Below, in pieces: positions 37,998 to 45,915 of a stretch of 64,000 bases of DNA (position 1 is its first letter; each line of letters begins with the position of its first letter). The stretch is taken from NCBI GenBank assembly GCA_002170395.1, contig NHEJ01000007.1, positions 341,441-405,440 on the forward strand, read 5' to 3'. The translations under genes and the position numbers were made by a program. The notes below the pieces were generated by a model. The model made no database searches. It saw nothing but the letters and a program-made list of their open reading frames with translations, and was not told the DNA's origin. This DNA comes from Betaproteobacteria bacterium TMED82. Lineage in GTDB: Bacteria; Pseudomonadota; Gammaproteobacteria; Burkholderiales; Burkholderiaceae_A.

Positions 37998-39328
37998 TTT
38001 TTGAGTGTTTTGACGAGTATTTTTGAGTTCCGGGTATTATCTTCGAAAAGTGCATTGATGTCTGTTAGTTGATCAGTCGACTTTTCAAAGCCATTTTTTA
38101 AAAACCAATGTTCAGCTGATGTGGTTTTGATAAGCAACTTTTTCAAATTCTTTAACTTTGCTTCTCCCTCAACATAGTCAAGCATTTTTCCACCTTCTCC
38201 CTTACCTTGATAGTTAGGATGTATGATAAGGCAGTAAAGTTCGCCAGTATTTTTATCTTTATTAGTTAACAATCCAGCGCAACCGTAAATGACCCCGTCA
38301 TGTTCTAAAACAGAAAAGTTTTTTATATCTCTTTCTATTTTTAGCTTACCTCTAAAACTTAAAGTTCCATCTATTTCGTATGGTTTTATTAAAGAGTGAA
38401 TAGCGCTGGCGTCCTCATATTTAGCCTTTCTAAGATAATTTAAATTTTCTTTCGTTAACATGAGCCCGAGTCCATTTTGCGTAAATAATTCAAGAAGAAT
38501 CTCTCCATCAAGAGTAGAAGGAATAATATGGACCCGCTGCACACCATTTTCACAAGCGGTATTAGCCTGTAATAAGATTTCTGAAAATTCAGATTGTTTT
38601 TGTCTTTCCAAAAATTCTCTTGCAGTTTTTTGTGATATTTCATTTGGATATGGCTGGAAAGATGTTGGCAACAAATTTTCATCTACTAAAAAAAGGAGCT
38701 TATCTGCTCCTAATTCAGAGGATAAACCTTGCGCTAGAGACTCTGCATTTAAATAAAAAGACTCCCCCGTAGAAGAAAAGCCAAGCGGAGGAATCAAAAC
38801 AATGGCAAAAGAATTAAGTGCTTTTAAGATTATTTCAGAGTCTATTTTATTAACTAGTCCTGAATTTTTGTAATCCTTACCATTATGAATTCCAACAGGT
38901 TTTGCATTTACAAAATTCCCGCTTAAAATCTTGATTTTGGAGTTGGTCATTGGTGTATTGGGAACATTACTGGAAAATAACGCTTCAATATTCATTCGTA
39001 TTTCACCCAAAGTATTTTTAAAGCATTGTAGTGTAACTGTGTCAACTACAGGCCCTCTTTCGTCGTAGGAAACGTTATGACCCATAGAAGCGAGTTGAGC
39101 TTTAGTTTTCGACCAACAATCGTATGTTATTACTATTTTTATACCTAATGCTTGTATTAACGCAATATCGTTAATCAAAAATCTCAATCTGTCAGATTCA
39201 GATTCTTCCCATGATATGCAAATTACAAAAACCTTCGATTTGAAAGCATGGATATAGGGTCCGACAGCTCGAAACCATTTAATAAAAGTCCGTTGACTTG
39301 TCAGCGAACTTTCTGAATGTGTATTCAT
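37994..39328 (-). CDS. argA: N-acetylglutamate synthase (ArgA type)
   Basis: ArgA acetylates glutamate to open arginine synthesis. It has an amino-acid-kinase-like domain (residues 1-285) that binds arginine as inhibitor, with IKILSGNFVNAKPVG and TGESFYLN, and a C-terminal GNAT domain (about 295-444) with the acetyl-CoA motif YQGKGEGGKML. Length is 444 aa, as in E. coli. The glycine loop that reads GGEA in E. coli is SWEES here; since the kinase-like domain is not catalytic in ArgA this need not abolish function. It is unlinked to argDFG, as usual. Confidence 0.92.
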   Translation of the reverse strand: MNTHSESSLTSQRTFIKWFRAVGPYIHAFKSKVFVICISWEESESDRLRFLINDIALIQALGIKIVITYDCWSKTKAQLASMGHNVSYDERGPVVDTVTLQCFKNTLGEIRMNIEALFSSNVPNTPMTNSKIKILSGNFVNAKPVGIHNGKDYKNSGLVNKIDSEIILKALNSFAIVLIPPLGFSSTGESFYLNAESLAQGLSSELGADKLLFLVDENLLPTSFQPYPNEISQKTAREFLERQKQSEFSEILLQANTACENGVQRVHIIPSTLDGEILLELFTQNGLGLMLTKENLNYLRKAKYEDASAIHSLIKPYEIDGTLSFRGKLKIERDIKNFSVLEHDGVIYGCAGLLTNKDKNTGELYCLIIHPNYQGKGEGGKMLDYVEGEAKLKNLKKLLIKTTSAEHWFLKNGFEKSTDQLTDINALFEDNTRNSKILVKTLKN

Positions 39329-39362
39329 ACTTGTCTATGATACTGTATGAGGTGTGGGTTTT

Positions 39363-39416
39363 TTGACATCATTTTTCTGTTTAGTAGATATAGGCTAAGC
39401 GCGTTAATCTTATAAT
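39363..39416 (+). promoter_or_regulatory. Putative promoter elements upstream of the CinA-like gene
   Basis: In the 154-bp gap between argA and the next plus-strand gene there is a perfect TTGACA (39363-39368) with only a weak -10 candidate at 16-17 nt (TAGATA), and 43 nt further a perfect TATAAT (39411-39416) with no good -35. Either could drive the downstream gene. Between TATAAT and the ATG a CTTCG/CGAAG inverted pair could form a small leader hairpin. The hexamers are visible; activity is inference. Confidence 0.35.
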
Positions 39417-39482
39417 AAAGTTTAGATAAAGTCGACTTCGTCTTTTCAGCGGCGTCGAAGCTATTTGTGTTAGGTTATTTTT

Positions 39483-40295
39483 ATGAAGCTAGATATTGGG
39501 TTAGTTATAATAGGTGATGAAATCCTGTCTGGAAAGAGAGTAGATCGTCATTTTTTAAAGTCACAAGAAATTTTAAGCGCTAGAGGGTTGGTAATTTCGT
39601 GGGCGCACATTATTGGTGATAGTCCGTCGGCATTAACAAAGTTTTTCAAGTACTCTTTTTCATCAAACAGTGTAGTATTTTGTTTTGGAGGAATCGGATC
39701 AACTCCCGATGACTTTACCAGGCAATCATGTTCTTTGGCGTTAAATTTGCCTTTAGAGGAAAACTCTATTGCTGTTGATCTGATAAAACAAAGGTGTAAT
39801 TCATTAACCTTGAGGGTGAATGAGCAGCGTCTAAACATGGCTAAGTTTCCCTCTGGCTCTGAGTTGATACCTAACCCTGTAAATGGGATACCAGGATTTT
39901 TTATCAAAAGCCATTATTTTTTACCAGGTTTCCCTCAGATGGCGTGGCCAATGATGGAATGGGTTCTGGACAATAGGTATCACAAGCATTTTTCTAGCAC
40001 TTTTGAATTTGATCATTTTTTTAAAGTAAAGGGATTGTATGAGTCGTCAGTGACACCTTTATTGGAAAAGATTTGTGAGTCTTTTCCAGAATTTAGTGTT
40101 TATAGCCTCCCAAATTCGGAGGCGACCGGGAGGCTCAAAAAGGAGCCCTCCATAGAGCTAGGTTTGAAGTGCAGATTAGATCTTGAAAAAGATGAGAGAT
40201 TAGATGAGCTTTTTAAGTTGGCCACGAAGGAATTTCGTCTCGAAATCTTGAAGCTTGAAGGGCATATTGTTGAAGAAGGTTTATTAAAAAGATGA
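39483..40295 (+). CDS. CinA/MoaB-fold molybdopterin-binding-domain protein
   Basis: A 270-residue protein with the MoCF-biosynthesis fold shared by MoaB, MogA and the CinA N-terminus. GDEILSGKRVDRH and FGGIGSTPDDFTRQ are the conserved phosphate-binding segments. The C-terminal nicotinamide-nucleotide deamidase domain of full CinA is missing, and the C-terminal third is the KH-like part seen in stand-alone forms. Possible roles are ADP-ribose or FAD pyrophosphatase as described for related proteins, but nothing here proves it. It is 27 nt upstream of the LysM-peptidase gene. Confidence 0.82.
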   Translation: MKLDIGLVIIGDEILSGKRVDRHFLKSQEILSARGLVISWAHIIGDSPSALTKFFKYSFSSNSVVFCFGGIGSTPDDFTRQSCSLALNLPLEENSIAVDLIKQRCNSLTLRVNEQRLNMAKFPSGSELIPNPVNGIPGFFIKSHYFLPGFPQMAWPMMEWVLDNRYHKHFSSTFEFDHFFKVKGLYESSVTPLLEKICESFPEFSVYSLPNSEATGRLKKEPSIELGLKCRLDLEKDERLDELFKLATKEFRLEILKLEGHIVEEGLLKR

Positions 40296-40322
40296 GTTAA
40301 ATTGGCTCAATTATTGCATTTA

Positions 40323-41627
40323 ATGAAAAAAAAAGCGGCTTTTATGATGAATCTTAAACAAATATTTTCTGTATTATTTCTTTTTTTATTGTTGGGTCTC
40401 CTGTCAACGACCTCAGCACACCATAAAAGAAAGTTAGTCCATATAGTGAAAAAGGGAGATACCCTCTCAGAGATTGCTGAAAATTATAAGGTTAGATTGT
40501 ACCAAATAAGAAGATGGAATAATCTTAGGCACTCAAAAATAAGGGTTGGTGAGAGATTGCTTATTTACAAGAGGAAAAAGTCTCACAATACCAAGCGAAT
40601 GCATCGAGTAAGGAAAGGCGAAACACTGTCCTCAATCTCGTCAAAGTATAAGATTAAAGTGAGCTCTCTGATGAATTGGAATAAGTTGCGCAATAGTAAA
40701 ATTCTAGTTGGTCAATTGTTAAGATTGTATCCAGTTAGAGTTTCCTTAAATAATAAGAAAAGATTGGAGTCTGTGGGAGATAAATTAGGGTTGAGGGGAG
40801 TTCCATCTGCGCTCACACTTAATTCAAGTGCTGTTATTGTCGTCGATCAGAACACAGGGAAGATAATTTTGGAAAAAAATCCAAATGCTGTTTTGCCTAT
40901 TGCCTCTGTGACAAAATTAATGACTGCCCTTATAGTGCTGGAACAGGACTCAGAACTGCATGATTTGATTTCAATCACGAAAGATGACGCTTCCTTGGAA
41001 AGATACAATTTTTCAAGACTCAAGGTTGGCATGCGTTTTACTAGAGGAGATTTGCTAAGGTTAGCATTGATGTCCTCAGAAAATAGAGCTGCTCACGCCC
41101 TTGCCCGGACTTACCCAGGAGGGAAGTCCAGTTTTATATCTGCAATGAATGTTAAAAGTAAGTTACTAGGCATGGAGTCGACAAAGTTTACAGATCCAAC
41201 TGGTCTCAATAGTGGTAACGTATCAAGTCCGAAAGATTTAGTAAAGTTGGTGAATGAAGCATCAATGTTCCCTATCATTAGAGAATTTTCGACCTCCACT
41301 AGTATGAGAATTAGAATGTCGAAAAAACTTCATTTATTTAAGAATTCTAATTCGTTAATTAGAAAAGGTTATTGGGATCTTGATTTGTCAAAAACGGGGT
41401 TTATTCGGCCATCGGGTAGATGTCTAGTTATGGTGGCAAACGTTGAAGAAAGAAAATTAATATTAGTGTTGTTAGATGCTCAAGCAACGAAAAAAAGAGA
41501 GCAAGATGCAGAAAATATTTTGAGGTGGGTTCGAAATACTTCAAACTCAACCGGCAAGTATAGTTTTCTTCAGCAAAGCGCAAAAAAGTTTAGTAACACG
41601 TCTACTTACAGGTCTATTAAAGAGTGA
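40323..41627 (+). CDS. D-alanyl-D-alanine endopeptidase (PbpG/DacA-like) with two LysM repeats
   Basis: A secreted serine peptidase of family S11 that cuts peptidoglycan cross-links or stem peptides. From the ATG at 40323 it has a signal peptide (to TSA, about residue 32), LysM repeats at about 40-82 and 94-137, and a peptidase domain with SVTK (195-198), SEN (252-254) and KTG (357-359). PBP7/PbpG of E. coli lacks LysM, so the N-terminal repeats are an added wall-binding module. The start is uncertain: TTG 40302 and ATG 40344 are in frame. The KKKAAF basic stretch favours 40323. Confidence 0.88.
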   Translation: MKKKAAFMMNLKQIFSVLFLFLLLGLLSTTSAHHKRKLVHIVKKGDTLSEIAENYKVRLYQIRRWNNLRHSKIRVGERLLIYKRKKSHNTKRMHRVRKGETLSSISSKYKIKVSSLMNWNKLRNSKILVGQLLRLYPVRVSLNNKKRLESVGDKLGLRGVPSALTLNSSAVIVVDQNTGKIILEKNPNAVLPIASVTKLMTALIVLEQDSELHDLISITKDDASLERYNFSRLKVGMRFTRGDLLRLALMSSENRAAHALARTYPGGKSSFISAMNVKSKLLGMESTKFTDPTGLNSGNVSSPKDLVKLVNEASMFPIIREFSTSTSMRIRMSKKLHLFKNSNSLIRKGYWDLDLSKTGFIRPSGRCLVMVANVEERKLILVLLDAQATKKREQDAENILRWVRNTSNSTGKYSFLQQSAKKFSNTSTYRSIKE

Positions 41628-41647
41628 ACAAATAAAAGTCCTTTAAT

Positions 41648-42697
41648 TTAGGCGGGAAGTTTCCCAGTACTCTCAATTGTTTCTTTTATAACAGAAGGAC
41701 CGTTGTAAACCAAACCAGTATAAAACTGAACTATGTCTGCTCCAGCGTTCAGTCGATCAAGTGCGTCTTTGCAAGTCATTATTCCGCCAGACCCAATCAT
41801 AGTGACATACGATGGTAATCTCTCCCGAAAAGATAATAAAATTTTTTCTGCTGAAGCTTTCAAGGGGTTTCCCGATAAACCTCCTGTTTCTTTACAGTGT
41901 TTTTGCTCTAAACTAGGTCTTTTCTCAGTCGTGTTAGAAATTATTAACCCTTCGATTTCTAACTTTGTTATAACATCTGACAAATTTTCAATCTCGATAG
42001 CTTCAAGGTCAGGGGATAATTTGACGTATAGCGGCCGATGACATTTATGCGCAGCGCAAAGAGAAATAACGTGTTTTTTTATTTTCTTTAATAAATCAAG
42101 AAAATAATCTTTTGACTGAAGGTTTCTCAGATTTTTTGTATTGGGGGAGGAAATGTTAATTACAAAGTAATCAGCTACTGGGAAAAATTTCTCCAAGCAG
42201 AAATTGTAATCTTTGTAGGCATCTCTAAGTGAAGTGGAAGCGTTAATTCCAACGTTCACACCCAAAACACCCATTTGGTTTTTTACCCACTTAGAATTAC
42301 CTAAGTTTTTTAGAATTTTCTCTGCTCCCTCGTTATTAAAGCCCATACGGTTTATTAACGCTCCGTCATTAGCCAGTCTGAATAATCTTGGTTTTAAATT
42401 ACCTTTTTGAGGTTTCGGCGTAACAGTTCCGATTTCAATCGCACCAAAACCAAATCTTGATAGTAAATCTACGAACATTCCATTTTTATCTAATCCAGCA
42501 GCAAGTCCAACCCGATTAGAAAAATTAAGTCCATTTAGTGAAATAGGGTTTATCGTTTTTGGTTGCTCCAGAGGCTTTAGCAATGAATAGCCAGCATCAA
42601 AAAGAGCCATAGTACTTAGACCCTTCTCATGAACAAGCTCCGGATTGAGCCGTAAAAGTATCGGTTTCAATAAATCGAAGAAGCCATCATAACTCAT
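41648..42697 (-). CDS. pyrD: Dihydroorotate dehydrogenase (quinone), class 2
   Basis: PyrD oxidises dihydroorotate to orotate and reduces ubiquinone at the inner membrane. The N-terminal helices for membrane and quinone contact are present (residues 1-45), and NRVGLAAGLDKNG, the catalytic Ser in NISSPNT, LVKLSPD-like YVKLSPDL and IGSGGI follow. Length of 349 aa is typical of class 2. Its ATG overlaps the bpt stop by 11 nt. The aat-bpt-pyrD order is characteristic of Burkholderiales. Confidence 0.96.
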   Translation of the reverse strand: MSYDGFFDLLKPILLRLNPELVHEKGLSTMALFDAGYSLLKPLEQPKTINPISLNGLNFSNRVGLAAGLDKNGMFVDLLSRFGFGAIEIGTVTPKPQKGNLKPRLFRLANDGALINRMGFNNEGAEKILKNLGNSKWVKNQMGVLGVNVGINASTSLRDAYKDYNFCLEKFFPVADYFVINISSPNTKNLRNLQSKDYFLDLLKKIKKHVISLCAAHKCHRPLYVKLSPDLEAIEIENLSDVITKLEIEGLIISNTTEKRPSLEQKHCKETGGLSGNPLKASAEKILLSFRERLPSYVTMIGSGGIMTCKDALDRLNAGADIVQFYTGLVYNGPSVIKETIESTGKLPA

Positions 42698-43388
42698 AGT
42701 TCGTTCTCCATTCTTCCCTTACTAAAATCTGGTATGGTTTGAATTTATTTTTATATGACATTTTTTTATTCTCTTTAATCCAATAGCCGAGGTAAAGAAA
42801 ATTCTTATTTCTAATCCTACATTCTTCAATTTGCCATAGTATTCCATACGTACCCAAAGACTCTCTCACGCATTCAGGATCGTAAAAAGTGTAAACAGAA
42901 GAAATCCCATCAATAAGGACATCAAAAATAGACATCATGATGAGTTTGCCATCACTATTCCTAAACGCAATAAACTCTGATTCAACATTACTCTCTAACA
43001 CAAATTTGATATAGTTCGAACGAGTGTGTTCTACTGCTATTTTACTGGGGTGTCTAATGACTTGATATTTTTTATATAGAGCAAAATGTTCCTCAAAAAA
43101 AGCTAATTTTTCATAGCTTGGTACTAATATTTTACTCAATTTTTTAAAGGTTTTTCGTTGTGTCTTATTCGGCTTAAAATCATGAACATTTAGCCTAATA
43201 GGTACACATTCATTGCAGAATTCACAATTGGGTCTATAAGATAATTTTCCGCTTCTTCTAAACCCACTTTCGACCAACTCTGTATATACTTTCGCATCTA
43301 GTTTGCGGTCGGCACATATAACTTCTGCTTTAGCCTCTTTACCGTTAAGGTAACTGCATGTGTAACTAGGTGTCTGAAAATGCTGCAT
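42687..43388 (-). CDS. bpt: Aspartate/glutamate leucyltransferase
   Basis: Bpt transfers leucine from Leu-tRNA to proteins with N-terminal Asp or Glu, making them ClpS substrates. The N-terminal ATE domain has C11 and the signature YRPNCEFCNECVPIR (C55, C58, C61), and the C-terminal GNAT-like ATE domain includes FYDPE and LGYWIKENKKMSYKNKF. Length is 233 aa. It overlaps the aat stop by 1 nt (TAATG), so the two transferases are translationally coupled. Relatives in eukaryotes are arginyltransferases; bacterial members of this clade transfer leucine. Confidence 0.93.
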   Translation of the reverse strand: MQHFQTPSYTCSYLNGKEAKAEVICADRKLDAKVYTELVESGFRRSGKLSYRPNCEFCNECVPIRLNVHDFKPNKTQRKTFKKLSKILVPSYEKLAFFEEHFALYKKYQVIRHPSKIAVEHTRSNYIKFVLESNVESEFIAFRNSDGKLIMMSIFDVLIDGISSVYTFYDPECVRESLGTYGILWQIEECRIRNKNFLYLGYWIKENKKMSYKNKFKPYQILVREEWRTNYEL

Positions 43389-44131
43389 TACTTACTGATT
43401 TTTAAAAGCTTTTCACTCAATGGATTATTTTTCCAAGGCAATGATTGAGATTGCATTAAATTCTTAGAAATTCTTCGAAAATCAGATGCAACAATGGCCC
43501 GGCCACCGAGGTTTGATAGATGACGAGTTTCTTGCTGACAATCTATCATATGCCCACCATTATTTTTAAGCCAAATCACTAATGCGTTAAGGGCTATTTT
43601 TGATGCGTCCGTCCTTTTACTAAACATGCTTTCTCCAAAAACCATTGCTCCTATTGACACTAAATATAATCCACCTATTAAATCTCCGTTACCCCAAACC
43701 TCTACACTGTGTGCAAACCCATTATTGTGTAATTCGCAATAAGTTTTCATAATTTGTGGGGTAATCCATGTGCCATCCTGATTTGATCTGGGCTCGGAAC
43801 AAGCAGCAATGACTTTATCGAAAACAGTGTCCGAGGTTATCTTTAATCCCTGATTAAGATCTCCTCTAATTCTTTTACCCAAAGATCTAGACTGCTTAAA
43901 CTCATCACATCTCAGAATCATCCTGGGATTTGGTGACCACCATAAGATGGGCTGAAAAGCGGCAGACCAAGGGAAGATTCCTTCTCGATAGGCATCTAAT
44001 AGCATTGCCATGTTCAAGCTTTGACTTGCTGCTATTGGTCCTCTATCAGTTTCAGAATCATAAAAATTATCCTTCAAGCTTGAAAAACTTATTCCGGGCT
44101 TTATCCAAGCTAGACTTTGGGCTGATTTCAT
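43388..44131 (-). CDS. aat: Leucyl/phenylalanyl-tRNA--protein transferase
   Basis: Aat adds Leu or Phe to proteins with N-terminal Lys or Arg, the other entry to the N-degron pathway. The motif FPWSAAFQPILWWSPNPRMIL is at about residues 53-73 (seen in two parts), and GLYLVSIGAMVFGESMFS is conserved. Length is 247 aa. It is coupled to bpt. With ClpS and ClpA elsewhere in this window, the pathway lacks only ClpP locally. Confidence 0.95.
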   Translation of the reverse strand: MKSAQSLAWIKPGISFSSLKDNFYDSETDRGPIAASQSLNMAMLLDAYREGIFPWSAAFQPILWWSPNPRMILRCDEFKQSRSLGKRIRGDLNQGLKITSDTVFDKVIAACSEPRSNQDGTWITPQIMKTYCELHNNGFAHSVEVWGNGDLIGGLYLVSIGAMVFGESMFSKRTDASKIALNALVIWLKNNGGHMIDCQQETRHLSNLGGRAIVASDFRRISKNLMQSQSLPWKNNPLSEKLLKISK

Positions 44132-44140
44132 TAATTACTT

Positions 44141-44689
44141 TTAATTGCTTGCTATATTTTTTTTCTCTAGTACCTCATTATAAACTGCAGTACTGGTCTC
44201 TTTTCCACAACCAACAAATATGTCCAGGGTTTTTTTTACAGAGGCGAAAGATAGCTCACTCCAGGGTATTTGATTTATCTCAAATAACCTAGCTTCTAGA
44301 CTCTCATGGCCGGGACACAGGCTAGGTTTTTGAAGATGAGCTAGATAAAACATATGGACTTGGTTACAAAATGGTAAATCGAAGATCGCGTAAAGTTTAG
44401 ATATTATTATTTCTGCGCCTGATTCTTCGATAGTTTCTCGGGTAGCTCCTTCACGGGTAGATTCATTAAGCTCTAAAAACCCGGCAGGAAGAGTCCAAAA
44501 ACCATATCGTGGCTCGATGGCTCTTTTGCAAAGTAAAATTTTATTTTCATAGGTACACAAGGTTCCAACAACTATTTTGGGATTCTCATATTGAATATAG
44601 CCACATTCATCACAAATGACCCTTTCTCTATTGTCTTCTAGAGGAATTTTTAAACTACTTGTTGATCCGCATTCTGAACAAAATTTCAT
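44141..44689 (-). CDS. Nudix hydrolase with N-terminal zinc ribbon
   Basis: A 182-residue hydrolase of nucleoside diphosphate derivatives. A zinc ribbon with C4, C7, C26 and C29 comes first, then a Nudix box reading G-FLELN-E-STREGAT-RETIEESG. The layout resembles a shortened NADH pyrophosphatase (NudC) and matches stand-alone Nudix proteins of Betaproteobacteria. The substrate is not predictable; NADH, ADP-ribose or capped RNA ends are options. It sits 9 nt before aat on the same strand and is probably the first gene of the aat-bpt-pyrD operon. Confidence 0.88.
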   Translation of the reverse strand: MKFCSECGSTSSLKIPLEDNRERVICDECGYIQYENPKIVVGTLCTYENKILLCKRAIEPRYGFWTLPAGFLELNESTREGATRETIEESGAEIIISKLYAIFDLPFCNQVHMFYLAHLQKPSLCPGHESLEARLFEINQIPWSELSFASVKKTLDIFVGCGKETSTAVYNEVLEKKNIASN

Positions 44690-44731
44690 ATTTAATTATT
44701 AGTCCTTAAATTCAATTGTTTCTTAATGAGG

Positions 44732-44761
44732 TGGACTTAAGTAACATGATCAAATTATACT
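44732..44761 (+). promoter_or_regulatory. Putative promoter of tRNA-fMet
   Basis: TGGACT (44732-44737, 4 of 6 matches to the -35 consensus) and TATACT (44756-44761, 5 of 6) are separated by 18 nt and lie 36 nt upstream of the mature tRNA 5' end. This is a sensible distance for a short leader removed by RNase P. Confidence 0.45.
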
Positions 44762-44797
44762 CTACACATACTAACTTTTTTTTACTGATTTTAACGA

Positions 44798-44874
44798 CGC
44801 GGGGTGGAGCAGTCTGGCAGCTCGTCGGGCTCATAACCCGAAGGTCGAAGGTTCGAATCCTTCCCCCGCTACCA
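44798..44874 (+). tRNA. Initiator tRNA-Met (CAU)
   Basis: A 77-nt tRNA with complete cloverleaf and encoded CCA. The anticodon loop reads CTCATAA with three G-C pairs closing the anticodon stem, A11-U24 in the D stem and a non-paired first position (C1 opposite U72), all initiator hallmarks. The E. coli initiator has C1-A72, so U72 here is a variant that keeps the mismatch required for formylation. The T stem is GAAGG/CCTTC. A run of six T follows CCA directly. This is the only tRNA gene I see in the window. Confidence 0.97.
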
Positions 44875-44923
44875 TTTTTTGATTAATTTTCTCAGGGAAA
44901 ACCCTCATTCCAGGGGCTAAAAG

Positions 44924-45025
44924 ATGTCCAAAAATAAAACTGGTCTGAGAAAGCTGTATAAAATATCTATCGTTATTTTGATTTTATTACTAATGATAGA
45001 TGTTTATCTTTTTTTTTCGGCCTAA
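44924..45025 (+). CDS. Possible 33-aa single-pass membrane protein
   Basis: An ATG preceded by AGGGG at 7 nt spacing opens a 33-codon frame ending in TAA at 45023-45025. The product has a basic N-terminus (MSKNKTGLRKLYK) and one hydrophobic helix (about residues 14-32, interrupted by one Asp), a plausible small inner-membrane protein with the N-terminus inside. It begins 50 nt after the tRNA and may be read on the same transcript. No family is recognised. The ribosome-binding site and helix pattern support it, but length leaves doubt. Confidence 0.45.
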   Translation: MSKNKTGLRKLYKISIVILILLLMIDVYLFFSA

Positions 45026-45034
45026 AGTAATTAA

Positions 45035-45066
45035 CCCAAACAAAAAAGCCCTGCTTAGGCTAATGA
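45035..45066 (-). terminator. Weak rho-independent terminator of the dienelactone hydrolase gene
   Basis: On the minus strand the end of the gene, including its stop codon, can fold as AGCC-loop-GGCT followed by six T. The stem is only 4-5 bp, so it is a weak candidate. Confidence 0.35.
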
Positions 45067-45762
45067 TTCCATAAGGTGTACGAGGGTTTGACCTCTGGCT
45101 TTTGCTGAGGCAGCCTGGTCCCATGATTGCCGTCTCCAGCAATTAAATCCATGATTAGCGTTTTTATGAACAACTATTCTACAATCTTTACCTTGGAATG
45201 ATCTCTCAATTTCACGAACTACTTTAGAATCTACGTGCTGGTCATTTTCTGCAAAATGGAACAATATTGGGCAGGTTATGTCATCAATGAAGGAAGAATG
45301 CTGTTCTAAGCGGGTAGCATAATAACTTACTGATGTTTCTACTCCTGCCCTTGCAGCAGCTACAAAAGATAACAGTCCACCCATGCAAAAGCCAACTGAC
45401 CCCACTTTCCCACTGCAAGACGGAATATGCCGAATAGCTTCAACGGTTCGTTGAAGGTCAGCTGCAGCAAGGTTTATATTTAGATTTGAAAAGAAATTCA
45501 GACCTTTTTTTAACCCATCATCATCATAAGATAAATCGACTAGTGATTCCTGACGCCAAAAAATGTCCGGGGCAACTGCAACGAAACCATCTAAAGCAAA
45601 TTGTTCGCAAATACTACGAATGTGCTCGTTGACACCATAAATTTCTTGCAAAACCATCAATCCTGGACCGAACCCCGAGGGAGGTAAGCTAACGAAAGCA
45701 TTGAAGGAACCCCCATTTGCACTCTCTATTGTGATCCAAGATGAACTAATATCTGCTTCCAT
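45055..45762 (-). CDS. Dienelactone hydrolase family protein
   Basis: A 235-residue alpha/beta hydrolase. The nucleophile is Cys in GFCMGG, with Asp in AENDQHV and His in NANHGFN completing the triad. In aromatic degraders this family opens dienelactone to maleylacetate, but most members in marine genomes act on unknown esters or carboxymethylene-butenolides. No chlorocatechol genes are nearby. The ATG at 45762 is preferred over a TTG two codons upstream. It stands alone between the tRNA and the export operon. Confidence 0.88.
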   Translation of the reverse strand: MEADISSSWITIESANGGSFNAFVSLPPSGFGPGLMVLQEIYGVNEHIRSICEQFALDGFVAVAPDIFWRQESLVDLSYDDDGLKKGLNFFSNLNINLAAADLQRTVEAIRHIPSCSGKVGSVGFCMGGLLSFVAAARAGVETSVSYYATRLEQHSSFIDDITCPILFHFAENDQHVDSKVVREIERSFQGKDCRIVVHKNANHGFNCWRRQSWDQAASAKARGQTLVHLMESLA

Positions 45763-45915
45763 AACCAAATAGTGTAAGTATAAAAGTAAGAAAAGTTAAG
45801 ACAAACCTGGTTAAAATTAGTAACAAACGGTAAATTTATCCGTTTTTTAATTCTTTCGGCAAGTTAGGAAAACACTATATCTGATGATTTTTTTTAAAAG
45901 TTTACAATAATTGTG

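Noticed and set aside
44890-44920. AGGG-AAAA-CCCT hairpin after tRNA-fMet
   Set aside because: Only four base pairs and no T-tract. The six T directly after CCA are not preceded by a non-tRNA stem.
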